Assembly (NCBI GenBank): GCA_019454045.1
Contig: SKCR01033657.1
Location: 186,001 to 250,000 of the forward strand
DNA length: 64,000 nt
DNA from: Zanthoxylum bungeanum
Lineage: Eukaryota > Streptophyta > Magnoliopsida > Sapindales > Rutaceae
Direction: 5' to 3'
Below are positions 23,590 through 34,969 of this stretch, in pieces. Each line of letters starts with the position of its first letter. Positions within the stretch are counted from its first letter, which is position 1. Made by a program: the position numbers and the translations under genes. Below the pieces are notes generated by a model, which saw nothing but the letters and a program-made list of their open reading frames with translations, was not told the DNA's origin and did not search any database.

Positions 23590-25552
23590 AGAAAATGATT
23601 TTCCTAAGCAGGGAGAGATAGGTCAAGATTTATCTCTATATGAAACTCAAGATCACATGGATCACATGATTGGTGAACACTCGGGTTTACCTAATTCAAG
23701 TGGGAGTGATGAGAGAAATTTGAGAAAACATGATGAATCTGTTTCACATGAATCTCAAAATGATGAATTAGTTTCACACGAGTCTCATTTATGTGATCCG
23801 AGTGGGAGTGATGTACATAATCCAAATGGGAGCAATGTGCACGATCCAAATAGGAATAATATCGAAAGTGAGGAATCAGTTTCACCACTAGAATCCCAAT
23901 TGCGACGTAGCAATCGTATAGGCATTCCTCGACGTCGTTTTGATATCGAAGGAGAAACCTTTATGATTCTACCTCAAGATGATGAAGAACCTAGAAACAT
24001 AAGAGAGGCTCTTCGGTGTCCTGCTAAGGAAAAATGGATGAAAGCAATGGAAGAAGAGATGAAGTCAATGAGGTCCAACCAAGTTTGGGAATTGGTTGAT
24101 CTACCCAAAGGACGCAAAGCTGTTAAGAACAAATGGGTTCTTAAAATAAAGCGTAATGTCGATGGCAATATCGAAAAATATAAAGCACGACTTGTGGCAA
24201 AAGGGTATACGCAACGGGAAGGAATTGACTATGAAGAGACTTTTTCACTTGTTGTAAGGTTTACCTCAATTCGCTTGATTCTGGCTATAGTAGCAAGTAT
24301 GGATCTAGAATTACATAAAATGGATGTAAAGACTGCTTTTCTCAATGGAGAACTTGATGAAGAAATCTACATGGAACAACCAGTAGGTTTCATAAAAGAA
24401 AATGAAAAGGAGAAAGTATGTAGACTTTTAAAGTCTATATATGGTCTCAAGCAATCCTCTAGACAATGGTATATACGATTCCACAATACAATCATTTCGA
24501 ATGATTTCACAATGATAGATGAGGATCATTGTGTGTACACCAAGAGAGATAAAGATAAGTTCATTATCTTATCTTTATACGTGGATGATATACTTATAGC
24601 TGGAAATGATAAGGAGTTTGTAAAATACATTAAAGAATGGTTATCATCTAACTTCGAGATGAAAGATATAGGTGAAGCTGCATATATTCTTGGGGTTAAG
24701 ATCTCAAGAAATCGTTCAAAGAATTTATTATCTCTTTCACATGAGTCATATATAAAGAAAATTCTTGAACGCTTTCAAATGCAGGCTTGTAAACCCATTG
24801 ATACTCCTATCACGAAAACTGAAGCTTTGAGTCGTAGATTGTGTCCTGAAACTCCACAGGAAAATGAACAAATGAAGAAAGTTCCTTATGCAAATGCAGT
24901 TGGAAGTTTAATGTACGCAATGTTGTGTACAAGACCTGATATCTGTTTCGCTGTTGGAATGGTAAGTAGATACCAATCCAATCCAGGACTAGCACATTGG
25001 AAAGCAGTTAAAAGAATATTTAGGTATCTGAGAGGGACAGCTGATTACTCATTGTGTTATCAGGGAAATGATCTGCAATTGAGAGGCTATACTGATGCTG
25101 ACTGGGGAGGAGATTTAGATGAAAGAAAATCTACCTCCGGTTTTGTTTTCTTGCTAAACAATAGTGCCATTTCATGGAGCAGTAAGAAACAATCTTGTAT
25201 AGCCTTATCCACAATGGAGGCTAAATTTGTGGCCTTTTCATCAGCAGTACAAGAGGCTGTGTGGTTGAAAAGGTTCTTGGATCATTTGGGGATGTCAAAT
25301 GAAGCTTCTGGTCCAGTATATGGTAACTGTGATAGTGAAGCAGCGATAGCCTACACAAAAGACCCAAAATTCCATTGTAAAACGAAACATATAGATACCA
25401 AATATAACTTTGTGAAAGACATAGTTGCACGAGAAGAGGTAACCATGAAGTACATTTCTACGCAAGAAATGGTAGCAGATCCATTTACCAAGCCTGTTCC
25501 TAGAGATGTCTTTGTTAGACATGTAAAAACTCAGGGATTGCGTAGATGTTAA
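23590..25552 (+). CDS. Element B reverse transcriptase and RNase H
   Basis: The phase opens at about 23590 (FLENDFPKQGE), and the first ATG at 23657 gives 631 codons. An acidic, Ser/Asn-rich linker (residues 1-80) precedes RT. RT motifs are NKWVLKIKRN, YKARLVAKGYTQ, MDVKTAFLNGEL (catalytic Asp), YGLKQSSRQWY and the YVDD box at residues 308-311. RNase H has DADWGGD near residue 480, the STMEAKFVAF Glu segment, NCDSEAAIA and KHIDTKYNFVKD. The frame ends in the usual ADPFTKPVPRDVF tail region. All catalytic residues are present. The SLVVRFTS segment has Leu where Pro (SPVV) is usual. It copies element RNA into DNA. Confidence 0.95.
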
Positions 25553-26571
25553 TGTGCTTACATATTATGATATGTATTTTTTCCCAAATAATGTTTACTA
25601 ATGTTAATACTCATTGATATTTGTGTTCAATGCTTACATGTTATTATGTTGATACATGTTTAAACAAATATACTATTAGTTAGTATGAGAAATATGTCGG
25701 ACAAGTGAATGATTGGCCCTCTCACACGGGCAATCGCCTCCATTACTTTGTGTTAATGGGAGATGAGACAAATTTTTAAGCTAATTATCTGAGTGATAAT
25801 TTAGAGAGCTCAAGCTTGAAAATTAAGTAATGTCGTTATAAGGTCACTTTCTCTGTGATATGACCTAAGGTGAATAAGCTCGTTTCACCTTACTTGTCTT
25901 AATGTCAGTTATGAGTTAGACATTGTGTTTGTCTGAACTATAATCTGTACGGTATTTTATGAGACATGCGCTCCATGGGAAAGGAGAGAATACAGTGGCA
26001 CATGTTTTCATACCATGTGTACATTTGCGGCTATTGAGGGTAATACAAGTAAAGATCTTAGTCTTGATATTGTGTGAGACACTTGAGATTATTTCAATCT
26101 CAAATTGTACCCTTTAGACTCTTGTCTGCTTCTTAAAACTTAGATTTGATGATTGCTATCTTGGAATGTTACTGAAGGATCATGAGAGATTCGATCCGAA
26201 AGGACATCTCTGGAAAAGCAAATTGAATCAAAGTTGAGAGATTCGAGAAAGGAGAAAGATCATTATATGAGTAATATCACATTAGCTTGTATTCACTGGT
26301 CGACCAATTATGTTATTGTATGTGATCAAACATGATTGTGAATACAAAATAAATATTAATTCGAAAAGAGATCGAGAGAGATTTAATGTGATAAATGATC
26401 GAGGATACTGCATACATAATCCACTATGGTTCTATCCATTTTTCGAGCGGCTATATATTCCTAACAGATGTATAACAAGTGAGCTCTCGAAGTATGCTGG
26501 TCGCACGACACAATTGCAAAGTATGAATTATTCTTGTAGAGATAATAAAAATTGTTGATCCCATCATGTGT
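25553..26571 (+). other. Element B 3' untranslated region
   Basis: About 1 kb between the RT stop and the PPT. No convincing ORF, and longer than in most compact copia elements. Confidence 0.7.
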
Positions 26572-26581
26572 GAGTGGGAGA
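26572..26581 (+). other. Element B polypurine tract
   Basis: GAGTGGGAGA touches the right LTR. Confidence 0.85.
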
Positions 26582-27171
26582 TGTTGGAAATTATTAAGTT
26601 AATTATTTGGTGTTGTTAAATAACAACAATTAGTAATAATTTCATGTTGGAAATTATTAAGTTAATTATGTGGTGTTGTTAAAAATCAACAATTAGTAAT
26701 GATTTCAGTACTAAGTAAACAACAAGAGTTGTTAATCAAATAATTAAGTAACAACAAGAGTTGTTAAGTGACAACAATTAGTAAAATGTTAAATGGGGAA
26801 CATATGGTACACCCATGATGGTAACATTTTTGGAAGGGTTAGAGAAAGTCATTATGCATCCAAATACATGTGATTACATAGTAATCAATGCATGTGATTA
26901 AATAGTAATCAAGGATTAATAGTAATCCATGCATGTGAGCTAATAGTGACTTGGTTTCCCTCCTATAAATAAGACAATTTGCTTATTGAGTTAAGCAATC
27001 AATTAAGTTTGATTAACAGGTCTCTACAAGAAGAAAGGTATGCAATTGTGTTGTGATTAACTTAGATTTATTTCAATTAGCATGTAAATAAATCTAGGAC
27101 TAATAATACATGTATGGTTAGATCCTAAGAGGACAAACATGTAAATATATTAGGGATTATGTTTCCTAACA
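26582..27171 (+). repeat. Element B right LTR
   Basis: 590 bases, colinear with the left LTR, ending CCTAACA and followed by TATCT. It carries the same 63-base tandem start (26582, 26645) and TATAAATAA at 26964-26972. Confidence 0.93.
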
Positions 27172-28097
27172 TATCTACTCTATGAAATGAAGTTTCTACT
27201 GTTCTACACATTTTGATCAATAACCAACAAGGATAAAAGTGGGAGAAACGAAAGGAAGATGATTTTATTTTTATTTTTTAAAATTTTAATTTTATTGCAT
27301 CAACTCGCAGTTTAACGAGTTTTATACAGTTTGTTCAAAATGATGTGAAAATGGTGAATGTGTTGAGAAGAATCCGAAAAATGATGAAAGAGGCTAACTG
27401 GAGAAATGTTAAAGTGAAAACACAATTGATTATTCTCCACGGTCGTTTTTCAAAAAAAAAAAATTAACTCTAAAAATAATAATAAACAAGTTTTACTTGG
27501 TTTTACTAAAACAGCCATCCATTTTTTCAAACCGAGCACCAACATACCCAAAGCTGGTGATCAAAGTGGCACCCCAATATATGATTACAGGATTTGAATT
27601 CGGTATTGAGTTGGATATTATATATAATTTTTTACTAATTGTGATTAATAAAAATTTATATGTAATTAAATTTTAATTGTTATTTTTATTAATACTTGAG
27701 TGGTAAAATATTATAAAAAATTTAGCACAATTCCGCTCGCTCCAAATTCATGGTTGCAATAGTTTGTTGTAACATCATGTTTTTTCCTTATCTTGTAACC
27801 TAAAATATTTTAGGTTACTGAAGGAAGAGAATTCTGTATTTACAATCCAAACAGTGTATGTCTAATGTAAGTTTGGAAAAAAGTATATGCCATGCCTCAA
27901 CCCTTCTTATTTTTAGCTTTGCACACTCCTGGAAGATTTAAATGGATGCTTATTCTATTTTCAAAAAGCAATCCAAGCAAAGAACAACAGTTTCGTGTTT
28001 CTTAAAACATTATTTAAGTTTGGAATATTTAGCTTTCTCTTTTTCCATATATATACATATGAAGCTGATTTCTGTATATCTCAGGAATTTTGTTGCC
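27172..28097. other. Upstream region of the MATH-domain gene
   Basis: AT-rich host sequence between element B and the gene. A CATATATATACAT stretch at 28045-28057 resembles a TATA box but lies only about 45 bases before the start codon, so the true promoter may be further up. No other gene is seen. Confidence 0.5.
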
Positions 28098-29614
28098 ATG
28101 GGGGATAAAGTAGACGGTAAGATCCAATACATATTCTGTGATCATATACATTGAAAATTTCTAGCTCATGTATTTCTTCTTGTTTTCAAGAACATATCAG
28201 TAACAAAATCTCTATTGCAGGGGTCACAAGATCAAATGCCGAAGCACCACCAACGCATTACACAGTCAAAATACAGTCATTTTCATTACTTTCGAAAAAT
28301 TCTGTGGAGAAATATGAATCCGGGGAATTTGAAGCCGGAGGCTACAAATGGTACATTTTTGTTTTCTTTTAAGTTGAACCAAGTGACATGTTCATTCCAA
28401 TTAACTGTATTAGCTTATTTATTATATATATATGTTCATGAATTCAGGAAACTGGTTCTGTACCCAAATGGAAATAAAGACAAGAATGTGAAAGAATACA
28501 TGTCTGCCTACTTAGCAATAGCAAACACAAGTTCATTCCAACTCGGTTGGGAGGTTTATGCAGTTTTCAGATTGTTTTTACTTGATCAAAACAAGGATAA
28601 CTACTTGATAGTTCAAGGTTAATGTACAACTTAGCCATATAGTTTAAGTAAAACAAGGTCCATGCCCCTTTCTAATTATTTTATTTGGTCATTTGTAATG
28701 CCTTAGATGCCATGGGAAAGGAAAGGCGGTTTCATGGGTTAAAGCTTGAATGGGGATTTGATCAGTTTCTCCCCATAAAAGCATTTAATGACGTTTCTAA
28801 TGGATACCTCTTGGAGGACACGTGTGTATTTGGAGCAGAAGTGTTTGTTAGCAAAGAAAGAAGCACAGGCAAAGGAGAGTGCTTATCAATGATCAAAGAT
28901 CCCCCCAGTGTTAAACATGTTTGGAGGATTGAAAACTTCTCAAAGTTGGACTCAGAATTCTGTGACTCGCAAGTATTCATTTCCGGAGATCAGAAATGGT
29001 ATCATAGCTAAGATTTCGTTTCTTTTTATATCATATATATATATTTTTTAAAACTTTTAGTTTAGGCTTACTTCAATAAGTGTGATACATTTTCAGAATT
29101 ACCATTGCTTAAATTTTTTTCTATGTTTGTTGTTGCAGGAAGATACAGCTCTATCCTAAGGGAAGACGCCATGGCACCGGCACTCATCTTGCTATCTACT
29201 TGGCTTTGGCAAATTCGTCAACCCTTAGTACTCCAGGTTCCAAAGTTTATGCAGAGTTCACTTTGCGACTCGTGGATCAGGTGCAGGCCAGGCACATTTC
29301 TGGTAAAGGTAATAAGCAATCAATACTAATATTTTAACTGACATGTTTTCAGAATTAACATGAAGCACGATAGTTACTAACATATACTATGTAGACATTA
29401 AAAGATAAGTAAAATTTAGATAATTAAGCATTAATGTTATTGTTCATCTTCTCCTTCAGCGAATTACTGGTTCAGTGCCTCAAACCAAGAGAGTGGTTGG
29501 GCAAGATATATTTCATTCAGTTATTTCAATAATCAAGGTAATGGCTGCCTAGTGAAAGGTGTGTGCTTGGTGGAAGCTGAGGTGACTGTCCATGGAATTT
29601 CCAGTGCTCTGTAA
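28098..29614 (+). CDS. Two-MATH-domain (TRAF-like) protein
   Basis: Six exons: 28098-28116, 28221-28350, 28448-28617, 28707-28998, 29139-29308 and 29460-29614. They join in phase with GT-AG at all five introns and give 311 codons. MATH domain 1 spans about residues 18-154, with a YTVKIQSFSLL start, then KYESGEFEAGGYKW and LVLYPNG. Domain 2 spans about 176-307, with HVWRIENFSKL, FISGDQKW, IQLYPKG and a C-terminal CLVEAEVTVHG. Introns fall after KW in both repeats, as expected from an internal duplication. MATH domains bind other proteins, and plant members often act as adaptors in ubiquitin-linked or virus-resistance processes; the role of this one is unknown. No BTB, protease or coiled-coil domain is seen. 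The start at 28098 (GCCATGG) fits initiation context; an in-frame ATG at 28059 would add 13 residues. No exon carries a stop or frameshift, so I take the gene to be intact. Confidence 0.92.
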
Positions 29615-31029
29615 TCAGAAAATTTGGGATGTAAAATTTCATTCTTTGGCTTATATATAATTGTAATTTGATCATGATCATGATTATTGTTTCATTTCAA
29701 TAATTAAGTTGCATATTACTATCTTTAATCTTCATAATTGTAACTTCTCCCATTTCAATAAGGTAATTCTTAAGACTCAAACCATTGGCCGGATGGTAAA
29801 TAAAGCCATTTTCTCCCCTGAGTTTGAGTTTCCATTAGTGACCTGATAAGTTAATATATATATGAAAATTCTATCCATCAATATTTCTTATCTTTTAATT
29901 TAAAACTTGCGAGCTCGTGTTGTAAGTTCAATAAAATTTAAATGTTATTTTCTTATAATAATAAAAGAATTGAGTAGAAATAAATAGGATTTATATTTTT
30001 TTAAATAAAAGAAAAATTTTATGTGATGCTTAAAAAAAAAATCCAAATGATTATTAAATAAATAGGATTATGTTGCTTTCTTTAAGACGTTTCGCGGCTC
30101 TGCTCAAAATGTGTGCTTGTAGTTATTCGGCTTCGACGTTCCCAAGACAAAATAAACCTAGAAAAATACTATGTCTCAATCGATTTGGCACAAAACCGAT
30201 TGATATACTTACACCCAATAATTATTTGTTCTGTATCTCAAAAACACAAGTTGAAAAAAAACACCAGAGGGATATTCGGCAGAGAGAAGGATTTGTCAAA
30301 TTATTTATTTTTCTTTTTTCGTTTTCAATATATTTTCTCTTTTTCAATGCAAGTAGAATCCCTTTATATTGGAAAATATTTTGACAGTTTGTATTTAATA
30401 ATAAAACGTTTGCAATTTAATTTTGTAAACATTGCATTAAACAAAAAAAAAAAATTTATAAAACGTTTACAAAAATTAAATAAAACAGTTTCATGATTTA
30501 AATAAAAAATAATTTTTTTTTAAAAAAATATATATAAATTCACTAAAAGATATATATAGCACCCACACCCGATAGACGGCAGCGGCGGCGTGCGTGTGTG
30601 GTGAACCACCATTAGTCTACCTTCTCACTCTTCCACAAAAGTTGATACTTCTCGGGGTCCAAACCCAATTCACAACATAACACATTATAAATAATAAATT
30701 GGTGTTTTTGCAACTCCTTAATAAATAGTGATTTTTATAACAACTCTTTATATTTAACACAGAGAATTGTAACTCCCCATTTAAAATTCATATATACAAC
30801 ACAAACCCTTCAAAAGGAAAAAGAAAAATCTGAAATACGTTAAAAAAATTGTAGAAACAGATTGTAAGTTATAACAATATTACCGTTCACCAAGAAATAA
30901 AAAAACGAAACTAGGTTGAGTCGCGGATTAGGTCGCTCTCTTTAAGATGTTTCGCGACTCTGCCTAGAAATTTGTGCTAGCAGTAATCAGCCCCGACGTC
31001 CCCAAGATAAAACAGCTCAGATTTATTTT
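29615..31029. other. AT-rich spacer downstream of the MATH gene
   Basis: It holds the 3' end of the gene and low-complexity AT sequence. Two ORFs at about 30070-30496 overlap in different frames, are biased by A/T runs and look like chance. The duplicated module at 30064 and 30925 is listed separately. Confidence 0.6.
30064..31012 (+). repeat. Duplicated about 88-base module (30064-30152 and 30925-31012)
   Basis: Both copies contain CTTTAAGAYGTTTCGCGRCTCTGC, then GTGCT, then a GACGTYCCCAAGA end. They are direct repeats about 860 bases apart with clear divergence. This GC-richer block stands out from its AT-rich surroundings. I do not recognise it; an old LTR end or another dispersed repeat is possible. 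Confidence 0.7.
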
Positions 31030-32702
31030 TTACAACAATAACCTTATATTTTATTATAAGGTTATTTTCTCTATCCGTTGGGTTCAGAATGGTCCCTTAC
31101 TTATGCCATTTGTAATGAACGGATTTATGTAATAATATAACCGAGTCTACGCAACATACATACAGAAGAATAACCTACATCTAAGTTCACATACAACCTA
31201 TATCTAAGTTTGCATGCATAAAAGTAAGCCGAAATAACTGCAAGCACACAATCTCATGGACGCATTAAATTGGTAAATACAGAAACATAAATAAATAATC
31301 TATTGTTTAAACATAAACATTGAAGAGATATAATTAAGCTCCTAGTGCGAAAGAAATAACTAAATCATCCATAAAAATAACATTATTTCTAATAAACAAC
31401 GAATAAACACAAGATTAGATGAAAAGAAATATGTGCGTTTCTCAAGCGGTACATGGAATTGTATCACAAGTTCAGACCGCACTACCGTCCATTCGGATTC
31501 GGCTACGGAATTTAAGTCTGGGTTTCCATCCGATATACCACGAGAGATAGCACAAAATCATTCATCCCATGGCCACAACATACATAAATCAACAATACGC
31601 ATGCGAAGAAATACTAATAAATAATTGAAAGATGAACGAGAATAAATAAAAGGGTGCCATCAGGTCTTACCTTTTAAGTCGCCTCTTGGAAGTGAGTTAC
31701 GCGGCCGTCGGAAGGGTTAATGCTCCGCAACTCCTCCGGTTCACCAGTTCAACATTTTCCTTTGTCGCCTCATTGTTTTGGGCTGCTGTTTTCTCTGTTT
31801 TCTTCACTGTTTAGGATGATTTTTGCTGCTATTTCAGGTGGTTGTTTAGGGGCTATTTTGGGTTGTTTTGGGACTGTTTTAGGGACTATTTGGGGGCTGT
31901 TTTCTGGACTATTTTAGGGTATGTTTGTTCACTGTTTTTGCTGGTTTCTGGTTCGGTTTCACGTTGGGTTTCTGGTTGAGTTTCACGTTGGGTTTTTGGT
32001 CGGCTGTTTGAAGGGATTAATGTGTTCAGTGTGTGAAGGGCAGTTAACGTGGCTGTTTGAAGGGCAGTCGGTGTTTTTGGTGTCTTGGTGTGAGGGTTGT
32101 GTTAATGCGTGGACTGTGTGTGTCGGTTTGTATTGTGGAGGGTGAGTGGCGTGAGGTTGTGAGTTAATACGTGGACTGTGTGCTGCTGAAGGCTTCACGT
32201 GGTCGATGTGGGATTGAGAGGTGAGGATGATGAGGAGAGTGGTGAAGGGTGTTTGTTACGTGAAGGTAGTGTGCTGTCGATTTGCTCTCTATTTGGTCGA
32301 TGTGGGAGTCTAGGTTTTGTGTCTGTTTATGGTTTGGTTTGTGTGGCCTGTGAGTTGGGTCGGTTAAGGGCTACTGAGGGCTTCACGTATTCGACTGCAT
32401 AGAGAAGGGGCGTTCGGTGGATTGAAGGCTGATTGTCTTAAGGGATTGCGAGTGGTGTGTGCTTTGTGAGGGACGTGTGCGTAAGTGAATCAACCACGTT
32501 CTGGTGGCGTGTGTGGGTTTTTTGTAAGGGACATGAGGTGGGGCTGCGAAGTGTGTTTACGTGAAGGATGATGGAGAGTCAGAGCTGCTATTAGGGTTTA
32601 TCCTTTTGGTTTCTGTTATGGCTGTGAAAGGGAGAGATGAGAGGCCGTGAACTGTTTGGTTGATTTGTAGAGGGGCGTGAGCAATCCATGTGATATATAC
32701 TC
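31030..32702 (-). mobile_element. Ogre-like LTR piece, minus strand
   Basis: On the minus strand it aligns with the Ogre LTR at 58340-61321. 31076-31105 matches 61145-61175. 31437-31545 matches the GCGGTATATCGGATGGAAACCC module of 59748-59853 and 60790-60893. 31650-31745 matches 59480-59600 (TTGCGGAGC, GAGAGACGCC). The rest is a GT-rich U3-like region with no protein-coding pattern. It meets a plus-strand piece of the same family at about 32703. Confidence 0.75.
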
Positions 32703-34888
32703 CATTTTCCCAGTTCACACTGGGTGGCAACTCCATTTTATTTCTCCGGTTTAGTTCCCCCGTGGGCTACTCCGTACTCCCAACCGGGCCGTGAACTTGG
32801 GACAGCATCGCCTATTTCTATTGTCTACAGTCTGGCGACTCCACTGGGGATAGAGAATCGGCCCCGAAATAATGGCTTGTAATGTTTATGATATGTGCTT
32901 TAGTTAGCTGTCTCTACAATGGGTTGAAGGGGTTTAATCAAAGGCATTATCAGAGCTAGGTAATGGTTTGGTGTCTTCCTTCATTCACTACCTTTCTATG
33001 GCTGAAAGGAAAAGCTGTGAAGGCACTTAGATAATCATTTACTCGAAGCTTACCGTGATGGACTAATTTGGAAGACCTATTGTTTATTCCTGTCACCAAG
33101 GCGATAAGAGCCTAAGAGGCAAGGGTATTTAAGAGATTTCGCTCCACCCTCCCTCTGGGGAATATTCAATAATAAATCCATTTGACAGTCATTCATGTAT
33201 CATCACTTGTTGGCACGTACCTTAGGGTATAAAAAAGTTACGCTCACTTGGTCGCCCGAACCCTTGAGTGGGGAGACCTAGTTGTTTGCAATCCTTTGCC
33301 AGTGGGAGCCTTTGTCTACACTCTCATAAACCCACATATGAACCATAATTGTATGGCCAATAAAAACCATCATCTTATGCTTGTGTTTGGGACTATCATC
33401 ATTTGGATTCAGTTGGACCTTTCGTCATGAGCGGTGAACTTGTTGGGCCATGTAAACTGGGACGAGTTTGTGTATTATGAAAATTGGGCCAAAAACTTTT
33501 AAAATAAAGATGGGCCATTTTATGTTTAGGCCCCTTACCATTTGAATTTATTTAGCCACTTTATCGTAAAAGTGTAAACATGTTGGGTCTTTTTCAACTG
33601 GGACGAGTTTACACATCGCAATGATATGATTGAATACTTTAAAATGATAACGGTCCAACTTGTATGAAAACCTTAATGTACTTAGAAGATCCAAATATGT
33701 CAGAAGCATGAGTCCGATATCTGTTTTGATAACCACATGCATATTATACCTCATATATTGCACGCATCTCATGCATCTCACGCATACACGCATCATGATA
33801 ACCCCTTGTCTTAAAAAGTCATCATAGATATCCGTTGGGTTAAAAAAGAAAGACTTGCCAAGAAGAGTTTAGCAAACATGGATACCGAGGAAAAGGAACT
33901 AAGGAACAGAAAAATTTACGGTAAGGATAGAAAGACCATCGGGGGGGCCATCAAAAAAAGACAAAAGGAAAGAAAAAAAAAGAAAAAAAAAATTGATTGT
34001 TTTTAGTCCTTAACAGTTAGGCATAAGTCCGACGATGAAATTGATTGCTTTAGGGTGAAATCTTAGAAACGATAAACTCTTGATGTGCTTTTATCTGATG
34101 CTTTGAGTAGTTGATCTTTGTTAGACTCGTAAGCACTTAATTATAGGTTCTTAGTAGTGAAAACCTGAGTAGTTAGCAATGTGACTAGTTGAAGAAATTG
34201 TAGGTCGGTGAATGACCGCTCACCTAAATGTCTATCATGATTTGCTTGTGTTGTGATGTGTGGTATGGTTGAAAGTAAAAGAAAAAGTCTCTAAAGAAAA
34301 GAATCGAACCACCTATAACCGATAAACGTGAAGCTACCCATGGGCGAGTATTATGACCACCATGAGGAGAAATACTACCTTAAATGGTAGGTGTGTTGAA
34401 AAAAAGAGAAAAAAAAGAAAAAAAAGGAAAAAAGAAAAAAAAAAGAAAAAAAAAAGAAGTTCAAAAGAAAAAGAAAAAAGAAAGAGACAAAAGAGAAAGA
34501 AAACCATACCACATTGAGCACAGGAAAGCAACTGCATGCATAATTGAGACATCTAAGTTGGTTTGACCCATCGATCATATTTTTTTTGACGAAATCATTG
34601 AGTTGGCTTACCTGGGGATGAATCTGCAAAGGAACCTTTGCACACACACACTTTGAGTCTGGCTTAGATTATTTATTCAAAGACTTGGATTTGAGTTGAA
34701 TCGAGTGTTTTGAAGGTTCTCTGGTTTCATTACTGAGCATTCTTTGAGGACAATAATATGTATAACTTTTGGGACTATTTGGTAGCCTGTAACATAGTAT
34801 GATGATAAGGAGTGACACATCATGTAGTCCACCTTGACCTAATGCAAGCAGCGGAGAGCAGAAAGCTAAATCAAGTCTGGGGGCGACT
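32703..34888 (+). mobile_element. Ogre-like LTR end, PBS, leader and 3' end, internally deleted
   Basis: 32703-32829 matches the last part of the Ogre LTR (ATTTTCCCRGTTCAC to TTGTCTACA). The PBS TGGCGACTCCACTGGGGA follows at 32833-32850, complementary in type to arginine tRNA as known for Ogre/Tat elements. The leader aligns with 61325-62480, including TGGGCCATGTAAACTGGG at 33444. A gag start is visible at 33892 (ATGGATACCGAGG) but is lost after about 40 codons in A-rich sequence. 34005-34870 is spacer with a purine tract. TCAAGTCTGGGGG at 34872-34884 resembles a PPT of this lineage. Everything between gag and the 3' end is deleted. Confidence 0.7.
34397..34503 (+). repeat. Purine (GAAAA)n tract
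   Basis: About 107 bases of nearly pure A and G. It gives spurious Lys-rich (plus) and Phe-rich (minus) frames. Such tracts are common near the 3' end of large gypsy elements. Confidence 0.85.
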
Positions 34889-34969
34889 AGTCTACCACAT
34901 CGCGAATAAGGGACATAACAGAATCTTGAGTCATGGGACCAAAGTACTGGGTTTTTACGGTCTAATCGG

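Larger units (their letters stand above)
8852..27171 (+). mobile_element. copia element B, complete, with alpha3 nested inside
   Basis: This is a whole Ty1/copia retrotransposon bounded by 590-bp LTRs and a TATCT target duplication (8847-8851 and 27172-27176). Removing alpha3 and one copy of its target leaves about 8.07 kb, long for a copia element. The excess comes from a 1.8-kb leader with tandem repeats and an extra ORF, plus a 1-kb 3' untranslated region. Order: LTR, PBS, leader repeats, extra ORF, gag (split), protease, integrase, RT-RNase H, PPT, LTR. Gag has nonsense changes and pol has frameshifts, so this copy is not autonomous, although RT-RNase H is open. The two LTRs differ at roughly a dozen positions by eye, so it is a fairly recent insertion. 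Confidence 0.93.

Noticed and set aside
23974..25522. Minus-strand ORFs within the element B RT
   Set aside because: Antisense shadows of a clear RT-RNase H frame.
30070..30496. Two overlapping ORFs downstream of the MATH gene
   Set aside because: Low-complexity translations of AT-rich DNA over the duplicated module, with no splice or domain support.
31720..32402. Several plus-strand ORFs rich in Cys, Gly, Phe
   Set aside because: They fall in the GT-rich antisense strand of an Ogre-like LTR; composition explains them.
34334..34647. Phe-rich and Lys-rich ORFs on both strands
   Set aside because: They are translations of the (GAAAA)n purine tract.
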